A stretch of DNA of 64,000 nucleotides from Callaeas wilsoni (GCA_013398955.1 VWPU01014795.1:1-64000); one strand, 5' to 3'; shown: positions 48,076 to 61,400, numbered from the stretch's first letter. Translations and numbers: made by a program. The notes: a model not told the origin generated them from the letters alone.

Positions 48076-51000
48076 GAGTAAAAGGGGACGATCCTGCACC
48101 TTCCCGTGGGTGTTTCCTCCCGTGCTTTCTCCTGCCTGCTAAACCCGTCCCTGCCCCGCAGAGCAGCTGTGCTGTGCCCCATTGCAGTGCCCAACTTGGA
48201 GCCCATTGGGACAGCTGCTCTCTCCCCACCACCCACCAAATGGCTGAATTCCCTTGCAAAGACAAAGACTTATTTATGCTCGCTCCTCTTAAAGTACATA
48301 TATTTCGGTCCAGGAGGATTTGACGGCAATAAAGTTTTCTTCTGAGATTCCTAAATCACGAGGTACTTAGGCTCTCCAGACCGTGATGCCCATGGACAAT
48401 ATTTGCACTGTATCCTGACACATCTTCCTGCTTTAGAATAACAAAAAAACATGCAGCTGGGACCTGCTAGGCTGCGAGGACTTTAAATCCCCTGCCTTTT
48501 TTTTTTCTTTCCAGAGGGGCAGGTGCAGCTCAGATTATCTGCAAACTATTTTTTATTACTTAACAGCACGGGCTTTAATGCAGTTGGAGATGTCTTTATT
48601 CATTCTTACACTCCTGAGTATTTTTGTGTAAACATTTTTCATCTGTGGCAAGCCAGTTTGTTTGTTGTGTTTTGTCATGTCAGAGCAGACTGTGATTAGA
48701 CACTGAGATGAGACTACTAAATATTTTCAGATGTTTTCTATTTCCTCGGCAAAGAGCTGGATTTGAACCAAAGCTCTGAGGTGAAAGGGTGATGTGTAAT
48801 ATATTGAGACATCTGAAATAAAATAATGTAATGTTTTTAATATTTAAGAAGAAAAAGGCAGCAGTAAAATATTGTGGAACGAAGAGAACATGAATACCTA
48901 TATATTTTAATTTTAAATGCATGCAGATGTTGAATTTTAATCAGAGCATGTCAGAATCAAACTGTAACAAAGGCAAAAATGTGAGATCTGTTTTCTTGAA
49001 TTGCTTCCATATTTTGGGCTCCAGATTTTTATTACATATAGCACTGCATCATCATATATTTATGTAAAGTGCCAGCATCCATTGACTTGGTGTAGGCCTG
49101 ATGGTTAGCATGTAAAACACTTTACAGTGAGAAGTATATTCTTTCTCTCAGTATGTACAGTATATATCATATTATACAAGCCTGTGCCTTCTTGCACAGT
49201 GGCAGGGCTCCTTTTCACTGCTTGGTACATCTGGTGTTTCTTTTGGAGCCTTCTACCTCTTTTCTCAGTTCCAGAGGACTTTCCTGGTGAAGATCTCAGC
49301 CTGGGCTCGCCATAAGGGTCTGGGGCAGAGGGAAATCTGTGCTTTTAAAGGAGGTGATAAATGCTGGAGAGCTGGCACAGATGGAAGATGCAGCAGCCAG
49401 GCATCACTTTGTCCCTTCCGGTGCTGTGTTTGCAGCTGAGCATTGTGGATGCTGAAATGCTGTTTGCAGGGAAATTTTCTCTTCTTGCATTCATTCTGGG
49501 AGAACTTTTCCTTTGCTGTGTAAGCTATGTAAACAATAGATAGGGTTTTTATAAATAGCATTCATATCTGGTATCTTCTGACCTTGTGTACATTAGATTA
49601 GGAAAAAACATTTCTAAGTGGGTGTCTGAGACTTTGACCAATCACCCTAGGAGAAGTGTGAACACTGTTCAATTGCTTTATGGAACTAGAATATATAAAT
49701 GGTATTGTAAATTTAATAAATGATTCATTCCTCGCTCTGGACTCCTGCCTCGCGGCATCTCTGAACCCCTGCTTGGAAGCCCACAGAGCATCACTGGAAC
49801 ATCCTGCTGCCACCCAGGAGCCACAGAGCAGCCAAGGCTGGGAAAGGAGGTGGCCTGGGAGCTCCCTGCTCTCCCCCAGCCAGTGCCACCCTGGGCCAAG
49901 CAGCAGGGCTGGCTGGGGATGCGGGTGAATGATGCCTCCTCTCCGGGGCTGGGCGTCCCTGCTTCCACACATCAGTGCTTCCATGTCTCTGGATTTGTTC
50001 CGAGCATGAATCCAGGCTGCAAAATGTCTTTTTCCAGCACACCTGCCTCACTTGCCACCATGCTGGGGGGCCTGCCTTTTGCAGAGGGTCAGTTTTAACG
50101 CAGAAAACTAAAAATGCAGAAGTCTAGGGATGACAAGGCGCTGCTTTAGGCAGAGTTACAGAAGGGGCTCAGGCACACCGCAGCTACGCTCCATTCCAGC
50201 AGCAGGAAAACCAGTGGCATTTTAGGAAATAATTGCGCCGGTACCAGTGGAAGGCAGGGGCTCCTCAGCGGGGCTCCCTGTGCCTGCTGCAGAGGGCACA
50301 GCTCCAGCACAGGGCTAGGAATAGGTGCAGGAAGCCATCCTGGGAACCCCTGGTCCCAAGAGAGCCGTCAGCCCCTTACACCCCTCCCGGAGGCGGGCAC
50401 TGGTGCCTGTGTGGGCCAGGGTGATGCTCCAAAGCCACTCTTCTGTTCAGGATGCCCCACAGCTCTCTGGGGGGGTCTGCATCGGGTTCGCTTCCTTTTT
50501 TGGTTTCTTTTCTGGATAGCTTTTCTTCAATGAATAGACTTTCTTTTTTTTTTTTTTTTTAAAGCCCTTCTCACGCCTTCAGCTCCTGGAGTGAAACACG
50601 TGACCGCTCTTTGCTGATGTTTTTCCTAAAACAGTGATGTTTGTGGAACGTGTCTCGAAAGCTGCAGCCCTGGCTGCTCTTGGCTGCCAACTGCTCTGTC
50701 CTGGGAGCCTCCAGCCCTGGAGCTGAGGTCCAGCAGCACAGCCTGAGCTGGGAGAGGGGGAGGGAGGCTCTGTGCCATGCTCAGGCTCCAGGTTTTGGCA
50801 GGGGAGTCCGTAGGTTTGTGGTAGCGCAGATTCATGCCTGAGGCTAGAAGTTAATCAGAATAAACTGATTTTATTCCACCTGGTTTACTTAACTGACCCT
50901 CTGCAAACACTCTCCCAGGGTCATCCACCTTTTCCTCTCCTATCTGTGGATATTCCCACTGGGTTGGGAACTGCCCCCATTCAGCTGTGCTTGGTCATTC

Positions 51001-53047
51001 CCTCCATCCCTTGGAGGCAGCTCACTTAATGGGAGATGTCTTCAAAAAGCTATTCCAGGTCTTTCCATGACAGGAGAGATGTACAGCACATGGGGAGGGA
51101 TGTCCCTGGGAAGGTTTTGCATCTCACGGTGTCCCCACAGAGGAGTCATTTCCACCAAAGGCCTCACCCCACTGACGTAGCTGTGGGGAAATAGGAGAGA
51201 TCATTTTCAGGCTGGATGTTTTTCCTTTTCTGTCCCACTCCACCTCTTAATGGGTCCTTTTTGTTCAGGGGGTTTCCTGCCCCATCCTACAGTGTCATGA
51301 GCTGGATTCAGGAGAGTTTAATTATCTTTATTGATGCTGTTAGGATGACAGATGAGTGTGGGATTTCTGACTTTTTATTAGGGACTGGTGATATTATTAG
51401 GGATTCAGAACAAACAAAAGGACTATTCCAAAGGCCGGATTCATAAAAGCCTCTATGTGCCTGACTCCTAACACGAGGTGAGGTGCTGGGAGTTTGTGTG
51501 CTTGAACTGATCACCCTTGTACCTTCGGTTTTCCTGCAGGGAAGGCTGATCCTCTGCTGTCTCCTGGGTGTTTGTTCCCTGTGCAGAGCAGGCAGAAACA
51601 GTGTGACAGCCCTAAAAACATGTCCCTGGCTCTGGGAACGCTGGATTTATGCAAGAGTAAAACGCTTGAACAAGGAAGGAAGCCAGGATCAGAATCTGGC
51701 TCCCATTTCTGACACCCCAAAAATACACTTAAGTCTGGATGGCAGAACTGGGATCTTGGTGATCCAGTTCCTGCAGGGGGGAGGGTCTGGGATTGCCTGA
51801 CACAAAGAGATGTCCTCATCAAACTGTGTGTCATCTGATGCCAAGATCTTTTCCCACGAAGACAAAGCAGGACTCAGGATCCCAAGTGATGCCAGCTTGG
51901 ACACTGGCAGTCCTACCTCCCTGGGGAGAATTTGAATGCCCACACTGTTTGGCAGAAGTGATCCTGTTCCTCACATGTCTGTGTTTTTGCTCCTGAAGCT
52001 GCTGGGATTGCATTCTGAGGCCTCAGCAGGGAGGTCATTCCCACAGCAGAGGTGCAGATGGAGCAGTGATGCCGAGGCACTGTCAGATGTGGAGCAGCGT
52101 GTTAGATAGGACAGGGCTTAAAGCCCTGAAGATGCTGGTGGACCTGGACTGATGAGAATGGCTTTTCACAGGCTCAGCATTGGTTATTTTCTGTTTTACC
52201 CACAATTTTCTAAGACTTTTGGAGCTGCAAACAGTTTGGCTCATACCCCACGATCTTAGCTCATACAAAACTCTCATTGACGCCAATAATTTTCCAGCCT
52301 GTCATTCCCAGTGACAGCAGCAGTTTTGTCTGGGCAAGAACTCTGCCATGAGGGCACATACATTTTCCAGGGTTTTCTCAGGTAAAGGTTTTATTTTCCT
52401 AATTCTTTCCTCCTGGTAGGTGCTGAGCTGTCAGAATCACAGCCATGCAGAATTCCAGCTTAGTTAAAACAATATCCTAAAGGTTGCAAAGCTGTGCTGC
52501 TTGCCAAGAGCAAAAGTTGAATGTTCCACTCTCCACACTTGACTATATTTAGTTCGGGATCCTAATGAAGTCTTTCTTTGTGTAATTTCATGTCTACAGG
52601 GCAACTGTGAGAGAGGACTTCCTAATTCTGTCAGGATGCTGGCAGCCCTTGTGCTGGGACAGTGTGTCCTCTGGGCCTCTGCTGCATGGCTCTTGTACAG
52701 TACTGGATTGTGCCCCGCGTGCTACTGGGGAGATCCTGTGGCATTATTCTTTATTTTCCCTTTTCCTCTCTTTCTCCATTTTTTTTTCTCCTCTATGAAA
52801 GAAACGTGTGTGTATTGCAGCAGGTTAATTTCCAGTTGTTTTCCTGCAGATATTTGATAATAACGCTGCCTGGTGATGGTGGATTCAACCAGAGTATTTT
52901 GAAGGGTCGTTTGGGATGAAATCCCACTTTCTTTACTGGTATCCAAATGAGCAAGCATGGGATGGTGAAACACAACATGAAGATGCAGGAAATCCTTCCC
53001 GTGCTCCTCAGCTATAGGACCAAGCCATGGATGACCATGGGGTGACA
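48076..53047. other. Gene-free stretch, 5 kb
   Basis: No gene or recent repeat was recognised. The part 48280-49180 is AT-rich, unique and possibly conserved; 49690-50470 is GC-richer with chance frames. A T-run lies at 50544-50560. Confidence 0.5.
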
Positions 53048-53545
53048 CAGAATCACAGAATCATTTAGGTCAGAAAAGACCTCCAAGATCTCCGAGTCCA
53101 ACCTTTGACTGATCACCACCATATCAACTAAACCACTGAGTGCCACCTCCAGTCATTTCTTGAACACTTCCAGAGATGGTGAGTTCACCACTTCCCTGGG
53201 CAGCCCTTTCAAATGTCTGACAACCCTTTCAGTGAAGAAATTCTTCCTGATGCCCAACCTGACCCTCCTCTGGCACAACCTGAGGCCGTTCCTTCTCATC
53301 CTGTCCTTGTTCCTTGGGAGCAGAGCCTGATCCCCCCCGGCTGCACCCTCCTGTCAGGAGAGTCAGAAGGTCCCCCCTGAGCCTCCTTTTCTCTGGGCTG
53401 AGCCCCCACAGCTCCCTCAGCTGCTCCTCATAGGACTGACCCTCCATCCCCTTCCCCAGCTCCATCCAGTCTTGGGTCACCTCACTGCCCCATCGTGCAG
53501 AACATTGGTGCCTTTCCCTGCCCTCCTCTGCACACAGCTGAGGAT
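53048..53545 (-). mobile_element. CR1 LINE copy, reverse orientation, about 500 bp
   Basis: Left end has the reverse CR1 tail AGAATCACAGAATCATTTAGG. It continues through GAGTCCAACCTTTGACTGATC, TTCTTGAACACTTCCAGAGA, CACTTCCCTGGGCAGCCC, GTGAAGAAATTCTTCCTGATG, AGCAGAGCCTGATCCCCCCC and CCCCTTCCCCAGCTCCATCC. It preserves an intact 3' terminus and represents a different subfamily from the GCCCAGAGAAGCTG type. Confidence 0.95.
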
Positions 53546-55484
53546 TTGAGGATTTGCCTTCTTCCTTGCATCCCTGTGACATCACCACAACATGCCAAAA
53601 AGGATATAGATCAATGTAAAAAAATCATATGTCTGGGATTCTGCTGAGGTTTCTCACCACAAGGATGAGGCTGTGCTGGGAGGAGATCTGCCGTGTGGGA
53701 ATGCCCCAGAGAAACGCCAGCTCCCCAGGGTAAAAACTCTGGAAATCCATGGAGGAAAAGGCCATGCATGAGCTGCTTTTGCACTTATATTGCAGCAGGA
53801 GTGCAGGGCTGGGCAGCCTGCTGTTCATCAGCCTCCTGGATATTCATCTCAGTCCCCAGCTGGCAGTAAATGTATTGTCGGATATCCCTCTAAAGTTGTG
53901 TAAGTTATTGCTTTCTTGGAGTGCTTTTTATACCTGTGTGTGTTTTTCTCCCCATTCCAGCATCTTACAAAGCTCTCTTTAGAGACGCTCAGCACTGCTA
54001 AATATAGTTTCAGCAAAATTCCAGGACACGTCTTCGCTTGGCACATGAAAATTAGTTAACAGACTGTCATGAGACCTTTCTGTGCTCTCCCACTGTTCTC
54101 ACTCCCACGACACCTGACGTGGAGCACACGGGCTCGCGAGCAGCCTCGGCTTTGCTCCGTGACTCGCCGTTAATCAGGATGAGGAACGGCCTTCCCAGTT
54201 CATAAATCCAAGGTAAACTCCATTTCCCACATTTTCTGTCAAAGGGACATCAGCAGGCTGTTTGTATTAATCCATGCCCTCCTCAACCTTGTGTTAGGGG
54301 AGGTGAGATGTGGCTGTGGGGGGCTCTGGGGTATTGACAAACGCATTTCCACCTTCAGTCCCAGACCTGTTCTCCCTCCGTGGTCTCTGAGTTTCACACG
54401 TAGCCCTCGAGCACAGATTGTTCAGTCACTGAAACCACAAACTAAATATTTGGGCTTCCAGCACATTAAGTAAACATGTCCTATCTACACCCCAGCTGCC
54501 AGGAGAGATGCTGAATTTGGGGATGAGCTCGCTGCATTAAAAATTCCTAAATATCCACGATCACTTAGCTGGGGATAGCTGTAAATAGCTGTAGCTGCTG
54601 AGCAGTGGTATGAAATTAAATCATGGGGAACAATAGTGATTTAAGTGGCATTTCTGGCTTTTTATGGGAAAGGGAGGGGAGCAGAGGGAATGTTTCACAG
54701 CAAAAATCATAAAGATGGTTAATTCTCCCTCGGTACCGCCAGTGCCTTGGAAAAGATCATGGAAGATGAGCTGTTCTCCTTCAAAAGTTCAATGCATTGA
54801 TGGAAAAACCCAGGGCAAAACTAGAATGAAAGCAATGTTGATAGAGGGAGTCAGCAGTAATTCGTAACTGTGGCTGTTGTGCAGGGTACAAGCTCTTTGT
54901 TAGGTTGTTATCACAGAGGACAGATTAACTTGGGATGGACAAACTCATAGAAATGAGGTGGAGAAACCCAGATCTTTTCCTCTTCGGCAGCTGAGCACAG
55001 CACTGGCTCTTGGAGGATCCCTCCCCATTGCTATCTCATCTCTGCTTTTTTGGCATCCCAGTCACTGAGGTCTTTTTCCCACCCAGCGCTTTCCAGGTGG
55101 AGCTTTAACTGGATTACTTTAAACGTTTCTCTGGGTGCCTGGGGCTTTACCAAGTTATTCCCAGGGACTGTGTCCAGCCTTCATGGAAAATGTGAGGTGT
55201 CTTTCCACCAGCAGTCGGGGAGGTCGGATGCTCTGCCTGTGCTCAGCATCCATTGCACCACACACCTCGTGCCTTGCCAAGGTGCACATGTGCTTTCCCC
55301 ACTCTGGATGAATCACCTTTAGGGTTTCCTTTAGAGGAGAGTATTATTAGGGGAGAAGTGTTACAAAAGGAAAAAAAAAACCTAAAAGGAGATAAATTCT
55401 GCACTCTGCCGTTCTTGGAGACTCAACAATGTTGCCTGCATTCCTAGATATGTCTGATTGTGGATATCATATATGCCTGAGCAA

Positions 55485-55521
55485 CTTCTCTTCTTCTCTT
55501 CTCTTCTCTTCTCTTCTCTTT
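55485..55521 (+). repeat. (TTCTC)n microsatellite
   Basis: About seven pentamer TTCTC units with one shorter unit near the left end, ending in TTTCTAG. Confidence 0.95.
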
Positions 55522-55554
55522 CTAGTCTAGTCTTTCACCTCACAAGCACAAAAA

Positions 55555-55576
55555 AGCTAGATTTCAAAATCTAGCT
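55555..55576. repeat. Perfect short inverted repeat
   Basis: Ten-base arms AGCTAGATTT and AAATCTAGCT around a CA spacer, 34 bp after the TTCTC microsatellite. Confidence 0.85.
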
Positions 55577-58466
55577 GATGTGTACTCAGTGTAGGGTTGT
55601 GAAGCTATTCACCAACATTTTTTGGACCACAAAAAACTGCTGTCCATGTATCCCTCTACACTTAATGTGGGCCAGGCCCTGATGCAGAGCTGAGACCTAA
55701 TTCAGTTGTTTTTCAAGTTGCTTTCTGGTCCATTGATCCCCCTGACCTGCAGATCACAGGCTGCCACCACTTTGGGACCCATGGGTCCACAAAGAACAAG
55801 GAATCCGGGTTTGGAGGTTCAGCATTCCCCTCCCATCAGCTGCAAAATGAAGCTTCTAACAAAAGCACCTCTGCCTAGCACATCCCTGAGATGGAGAAGG
55901 CAGTGGGAGCCCTTGGGCAGCCCAAAACTGCCTCTTGGACTCCAGAACACTGAGAGAGGGAGCAGTGAACACAACAATTCACATTACCCTTCCCACAGAA
56001 TGGTCCAGCTGGGCTCCAGAGCAGCACATCTGCATGCACACCATGGTATTTAACCCCTCAGCACTCAAATAAAGGAATTGTCTTATTTATTAAGATGCTC
56101 TTCTTCACCGTGCTGCAGTGTCTGGATGCTCTCCTCTCATACAGAATCATTTTAGAGCATTAAGGTGAAAAGCATCAAGAAAAGCATATCATTGTAGGAA
56201 GATTTCTAAGCTATTTATCTCCCGGGAGGGTAAAAAAAGTGGAGATACTTTGTATCTGGGAACTCTTAAATTCATATTTATGCACATTTCCCCTGGGGCA
56301 GGATTTATTGTCAAATAACAATAGGGGAACAGTGTGATTTCAGCGAAGACATTTGGGCTAGTGAATGTTGGAGCGAATTCTGCTTCAGCGTTACTATTCA
56401 AAGTCAGAGCTGCTTTTTAATTGCTTTGAAAGTACATCCTGAGCAGAAACATCCCAGCCCAGGTGCTGCTTCTCAGTGGCACCAGTGCCAGTGTGTCTTG
56501 CTTTCCTGCAACCAAAGGCCTGCATTGTGTAAGCCCTTGAAATCTTCATTTTAATAATAAAAAAATCTGGCAGAGAAGGAAAACACAGTGTCTGAGGGCT
56601 TAGAGTATTTCAAAATTGTATGAAACTGCTGGGTATTTATTTGAAGAGACTTTCTCCTTTCTGCTTTTCCTGGTTATTGCCTGCTAACCTGGTGTGGGAT
56701 GGTGCTGGTGATTCCTGTCTGCTGGAGCATGCTGAGTAGCTCTGGGGATGGAGGGTCCCTGTGGATCCCAGCCTGCTGGCAGTGGGGCACAATGGCTGCT
56801 GGAATTGCTCCTGTGGTGAGCTGGCAAAGCCGTCTTCTCTCACCATGCAGTGGGTATGCTATTAAAGATGAGGAATCTCCCTTCTTATGGCAGAGGACTT
56901 GTTTTATGTGTCCTCTTCCAGCAGCTGCTTCTGCAAACGTGGCCTCCTCTCCTCCCTTTCCCTCTGCCCGCTTCCCGGTGCTGAGATCCCCATGAGCTCC
57001 CCACAACAGCAAGATTTGCACCCTCAATTCTCAGAGCTGTCTCCTTTCCCCTCTGTAAGCGATATTTGTGCCCCAGTCTGCAGCAAAGCCCTCTGTGCAC
57101 ATCCCTGCTCTTGGGGATCCAGCCCTTTTCTTTCCACCAGAAAAATATTTGCCAAGTAGTCCAAAGCTAATTTAAAGAGTTAAATCTCTGTGTGTCCCTA
57201 TTAGTGGATAAAGGCCAGGGAAACCTGACCAGGCAGGTACCAATTTACCCCAGGCTCTGTCCTTTCTGTGCTGCACCTGCTCAAGGCACAGTGATGTGGC
57301 GATCCATGCTGAGCAAATTGCCATCTCCCATGAAGAAGAGCTTTAGGGTCTCTAGGATCATGGCAATGTTCCAATAACCATGAGCCCTCACAGGCAAGCA
57401 GCTGGACACTTTTCTCCATGGGAAAACCAGTGAAGAAACCCAAAGTAGGAGTTAGTCTCAGCTCTACTCTTTGCACATTGTCCTTCGGTTTCTTCCCATG
57501 AGCAGCATCCAGCGATGGCCTCCCGTCCCTACTGCGGCTGCTCCGGCCGCCGCTCTGGCACACGCGGCGGCTTGTGCTGCTGTCCGAGTGCCAAAGGGAA
57601 TGTCTAATGGGGTATTGTTTGTGTGTGTTCCTGAGATGGAAGTGATTAACATAAAATACGTAAAAGGATCATGTCAGGAATTCTCTCCAGAGCTGCACGG
57701 TTAGCGGGCCCGCTCTGGTTCGCATTACAGGATTACAGCATGTTCCGTAACTGCTCCGTGTTGGACACAGATTTGGGGCTCTTTCTGCAGTGTTTACAAA
57801 CACGGATGGGAGCTGAGCGAAAAATGCAGCCAACTGCTCATGGATTTATGGACCTCTATTCCATCAATACACACACACATTGGGATATTTATGTTGTCTT
57901 CGTATCACGGCAGATACCACAGGGTCCTTAAATAACCCCACAGGGCTGAGCAGCTCATCCACACTTCAGATGCAGGCAAACGACCCTGGAAAAGCTTGGC
58001 AGCTCTTCTTGCTCTCAACTGATAGACATGGTCTTCATCAAGAGCCTGGAAATGCTGCTCCTTTGAGCTCCAGACTAATTCAACACCTAAAATATGTGGA
58101 AAAGAACTGCGCCGAGCTGGTGGGAAATTCAAGCAGTCTGAGGCATTGGAGCCAAGGAAGCTGCTAAAACATAAGGTAACGTTCAGTCTCAGATCTCCAA
58201 AGCCTGATCTGTTTGTCAGCACGGCTACATGGACTCTTGCCTCGTGATCCTCTCACACAAAGAGCCCAGGGACATCTCCCTCCCTTTCCATGCTTTGGAA
58301 GTGGGTTTAATGGAGAATCACTAAAACAAAGGAAGGGACGGAAAAAAGAAAGCAAAATAAATCCAAACCCCCAGAAGTTTCTATCGTGAAAGTGTCAGAA
58401 TAACTGTCCTGGGGCTAATTTTATCCTGGGTGTAGCTTTATTTAGGTCAGCGTGCAAAGGAAAGGC

Positions 58467-58558
58467 CCGATTCACCCCTGCACTGCAGCAATTTTAAGCT
58501 GAGGTTTCTGGCAAAGCTGCAGTGGTGTTAAAGTGATGTTGCAGGATGAGATAAGAGC
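58467..58558. repeat. Possible ancient sauropsid interspersed-repeat remnant
   Basis: Begins GGCCCGATTCACCCCTGCACT and ends with GATGAGATAAGAGCCTGG. These resemble the ends of an old repeat common in turtles, crocodilians and birds that starts and ends with GGCC(C/A)GATTC / AATCTGGCC-like sequences. Recognition is from memory of the motif style only, and divergence is high. Confidence 0.3.
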
Positions 58559-58701
58559 CTGGTGCGTGACTCTGCCAGTGCCAGCGGACTCACATCGAGT
58601 TCACCTGTCCCACTGGAGGCTCTGAGGAATGGTGACCAAAGTGCACAGAGCACATCCCTTGTTGGGTGGTTTATTTTGCCCTCTCTGTGTCTGAGGCTCA
58701 C

Positions 58702-58714
58702 TGCCCCCTGCTAG
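58702..58714 (-). promoter_or_regulatory. CTCF-like binding motif
   Basis: The minus strand reads CTAGCAGGGGGCA, matching the CTCF core CCASYAGRKGGCR at all positions but the second. If occupied, its orientation (minus strand) would help place a loop anchor in the BMP4 3' domain. One motif match in 64 kb is not proof of binding. Confidence 0.4.
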
Positions 58715-60854
58715 CCAGACCAGGACCTGGTGGACCTGCAGATGACCCTCATGTCTGGGTGAGGGGGGCATTTTTGGAGCAAGCCCCATGCTCCCATTCT
58801 CCTCTACCTTGACCAGACTGGCACCTGTTGGACAGAAAGTGATGTTCCTCATCAAGAAATCTCCTCTTTTGTGTTTCTCTCTGCTTCTGCCTCTTCTCTT
58901 AATCCGGCAAGCTTGCCTTCACTTTGTCCAACTCTAACTTTCACATGGGCCCTCCTCCATTTCCAGCTCCACGGCTTCACAAAAATCCAGCTGGCATCTC
59001 TCTGCTGCTGACTTCCCAGCCATGAATGGCTCAGAGATCTCACTCCTCAACTGACCAACACACATTTTTCTTTCCACCATGTCTCTCTGCTTCTTTCTCT
59101 GTTGAACATCAAGGATAACGTAGCCGTGCCTGCACTCTTGTCTATATTGTGCATCATCTTCTCCTGCTCATCTCAGTGCCCTCTCATCCACCGTCAACTC
59201 TTGCAGACTTTCTGCAGAGCATCCCTAACACAGTGAGATATCCCCATTCCCACAGCTAAAGCTCTCCTCCAGGATCTCAATTCTTGTCCTGGCTTCCACA
59301 ATACCCTTTCATCTGGTATTCATAAGAAGCTCTCCATAGCTTAAAAAATTTATTGCCTACTTCCTTTTGAACCTCTTCTTTTGTGGATGTGGCCAGTTCC
59401 ATCCCATTATTTACCTCTCGTCTTCTGTCACCTATTGACTGAACAAAGTCAGGCCTCTTGATCGGCCTTTCTGCAGTGCAGAACAACAGGCCCAATGACC
59501 ATCAGAACACAAGTAGCCAATGGTAATGTAGGAAAACCTGCAGTGGTTTCCATGGCGAAGAAAAATATCTGTTTCTCTGCACCAAGCTCAGCGAAACGCG
59601 AGGGTGCTGGAAAGGATCCTGATTACGGCTAAAGTCACAGCAAATCCCTCCCCAGCTTCCACGGTGATTTCATCCCTCCAAGTTAAAGGGCTCTGCATCT
59701 CATTTACTTTCCCTCTTTTTATTTATTTTATAATTGACTTTTTGAACTTCTGCCTGAATTGGAGCCAAAGCTGAGAGTGACTTAATTCCAGCAGGATGCA
59801 AAGGCCTGGACCTTCCCAGTGCGGTCTCCCCATTGACTTTAGAGTGATGTTCAGATATTTAAAGGGAACCTGTGACCTGTCCAGAATAATATCCTCATCC
59901 TTGGGAGTACAGTACAGTGGGATGGGGATCTTCTCCATTGCTGGTGTCCAGGAGACACAGTATTGCCCACCAACCCCCACAGCAATGCCCTCAGTTGGGT
60001 AAATAACTGCATTTTCTCAGCTCTTCTTATTCAGCAACTTATCAAATACTTTCTTGGCCTCTTACTTTTTACTAAACTAAATTTTGGGGGAACGGGGTCA
60101 CTAGTTGCCTTCTGATCTGTGAGGGAAGCAGGGAAGGAGTCTGCATGTTGAGTTGAAGAGAAGATGGAGCTTTTGCTTGTGTGGGTTTCAGGGTCACCTG
60201 GATTTTAAAATAGTTGAGATAGGTGCTAAATCTTCTTAAATCCATCAATATGAAGAGTTCTACCTTGGTAACCCATAATGGCTTCTCTGGTTTGGGAATA
60301 TTAGCAACAATGGGAGCGAGCAAATAAAGACAGAGATTTTAGATGATCTAAATACAGTATTCTTTCAGCTTGCAGAACTGTGGTTCATGGCCCCTCCAAG
60401 ACTTATACAAAACAAGCAGAGCTGATGTGTGAGAGCTGGAGGCCACGTACCTGTTTGAAAAGCCAGCTGGGCTGAAAGGTATGTGCTTGCTTCTTTTGTA
60501 AGAAATTGTTCTAATGCATAGGAAAATATTTCACAAGTGAGACCCTGCAGCACACAGTGCATTTTCACGTGCCATGTTTCTTTATTAAGGTGGAGATGAG
60601 CGAGTTTCCTGCCGGTGGAAAGCACAGAATTATGGGGCATTGCTTCAAGACACGTCCCCTGTAAATCAGAAGAGAGGAGATACCGTGGTGCTATTGAAAG
60701 GGAAGGTTCTTGAGTGGTGCAGCCAGACTTGTGGAAGTCAGCCATGATCATTCACAGCAGCTCCGGATGTGACCCAAAGCCATTTTTTGGCTCCTTTCTG
60801 AAATTAAGCACTTCCGATAAGCAGGAGGAAAGCTCAGGCCAGATTTTATCTAAT

Positions 60855-60960
60855 GTGGGACACAAAGGGTCTGATCCTCACCTGCTGGAAACGGGAGTAA
60901 AGCCACTGACTCACACAAGAGTCCCACTTCTGGGAACGCGGCCCGAATTACTCATTTTAG
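60855..60960. repeat. Possible second ancient repeat remnant
   Basis: Contains GGGTCTGATCCTCACCTGC, GGAGTAAAGCCACTGACTCAC and AGAGTCCCACTT. These resemble the GGTCTGATCC / GGAGTAA(C/T)(T/G)CCATTGA style of old sauropsid repeats. Assignment is tentative. Confidence 0.3.
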
Positions 60961-61099
60961 TCCAGGACTGTTGGCAAAACACGGCATTCACCCCCAAATT
61001 ACGAGGAGCTTGCTACCACTCAGCGAGCTGCCAGTGCGGCTACTTTGGCCCCATCACGCTGCTAATCTCTTCAATGATTTATGTGCTCTTTTAAGTTTT

Positions 61100-61400
61100 A
61101 ATTCTCCCTCTGTCATGAACCTTCCTCACTAGCAAGTTGACAGTTTAAATTAGTGTTTAGACATGGCTTTCATAATGTCAGCTTTTGTTTTGTCTCAGTC
61201 ATCTGTTGGAATTCCTTCCATTGTATCTGAAGTGACTCATGACAATAAATGACTTCTTTCTTCTTTTGTTCTTAATCGGGGAAGAATGGAATGAACCATG
61301 CAATATTTGTAAAAGAGCAGTCTTAATTAGTCCTCAGCTGTAGCTAAAGATGCTTGTCTTGTCTCTTTAGCATATTAATGCAGGAAGCCATGCGTTCACG
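61100..61400. promoter_or_regulatory. Candidate distal enhancer (motif cluster)
   Basis: Repeat-free AT-rich segment with a SOX-type CCATTGT (61218-61224), a perfect AP-1 site TGACTCA (61233-61239), ACAATAAA just after it and a homeodomain TAATTA (61324-61329), followed by CAGCTG. The call rests on motif density and the absence of repeats. No conservation data are available here. Confidence 0.25.

Noticed and set aside
58852..59495. Lysine/glutamate-rich minus-strand frames in a C/T-rich stretch
   Set aside because: Considered as remnants of a coding exon or retroelement, but no recognisable motif and two separate short frames with no supported join.
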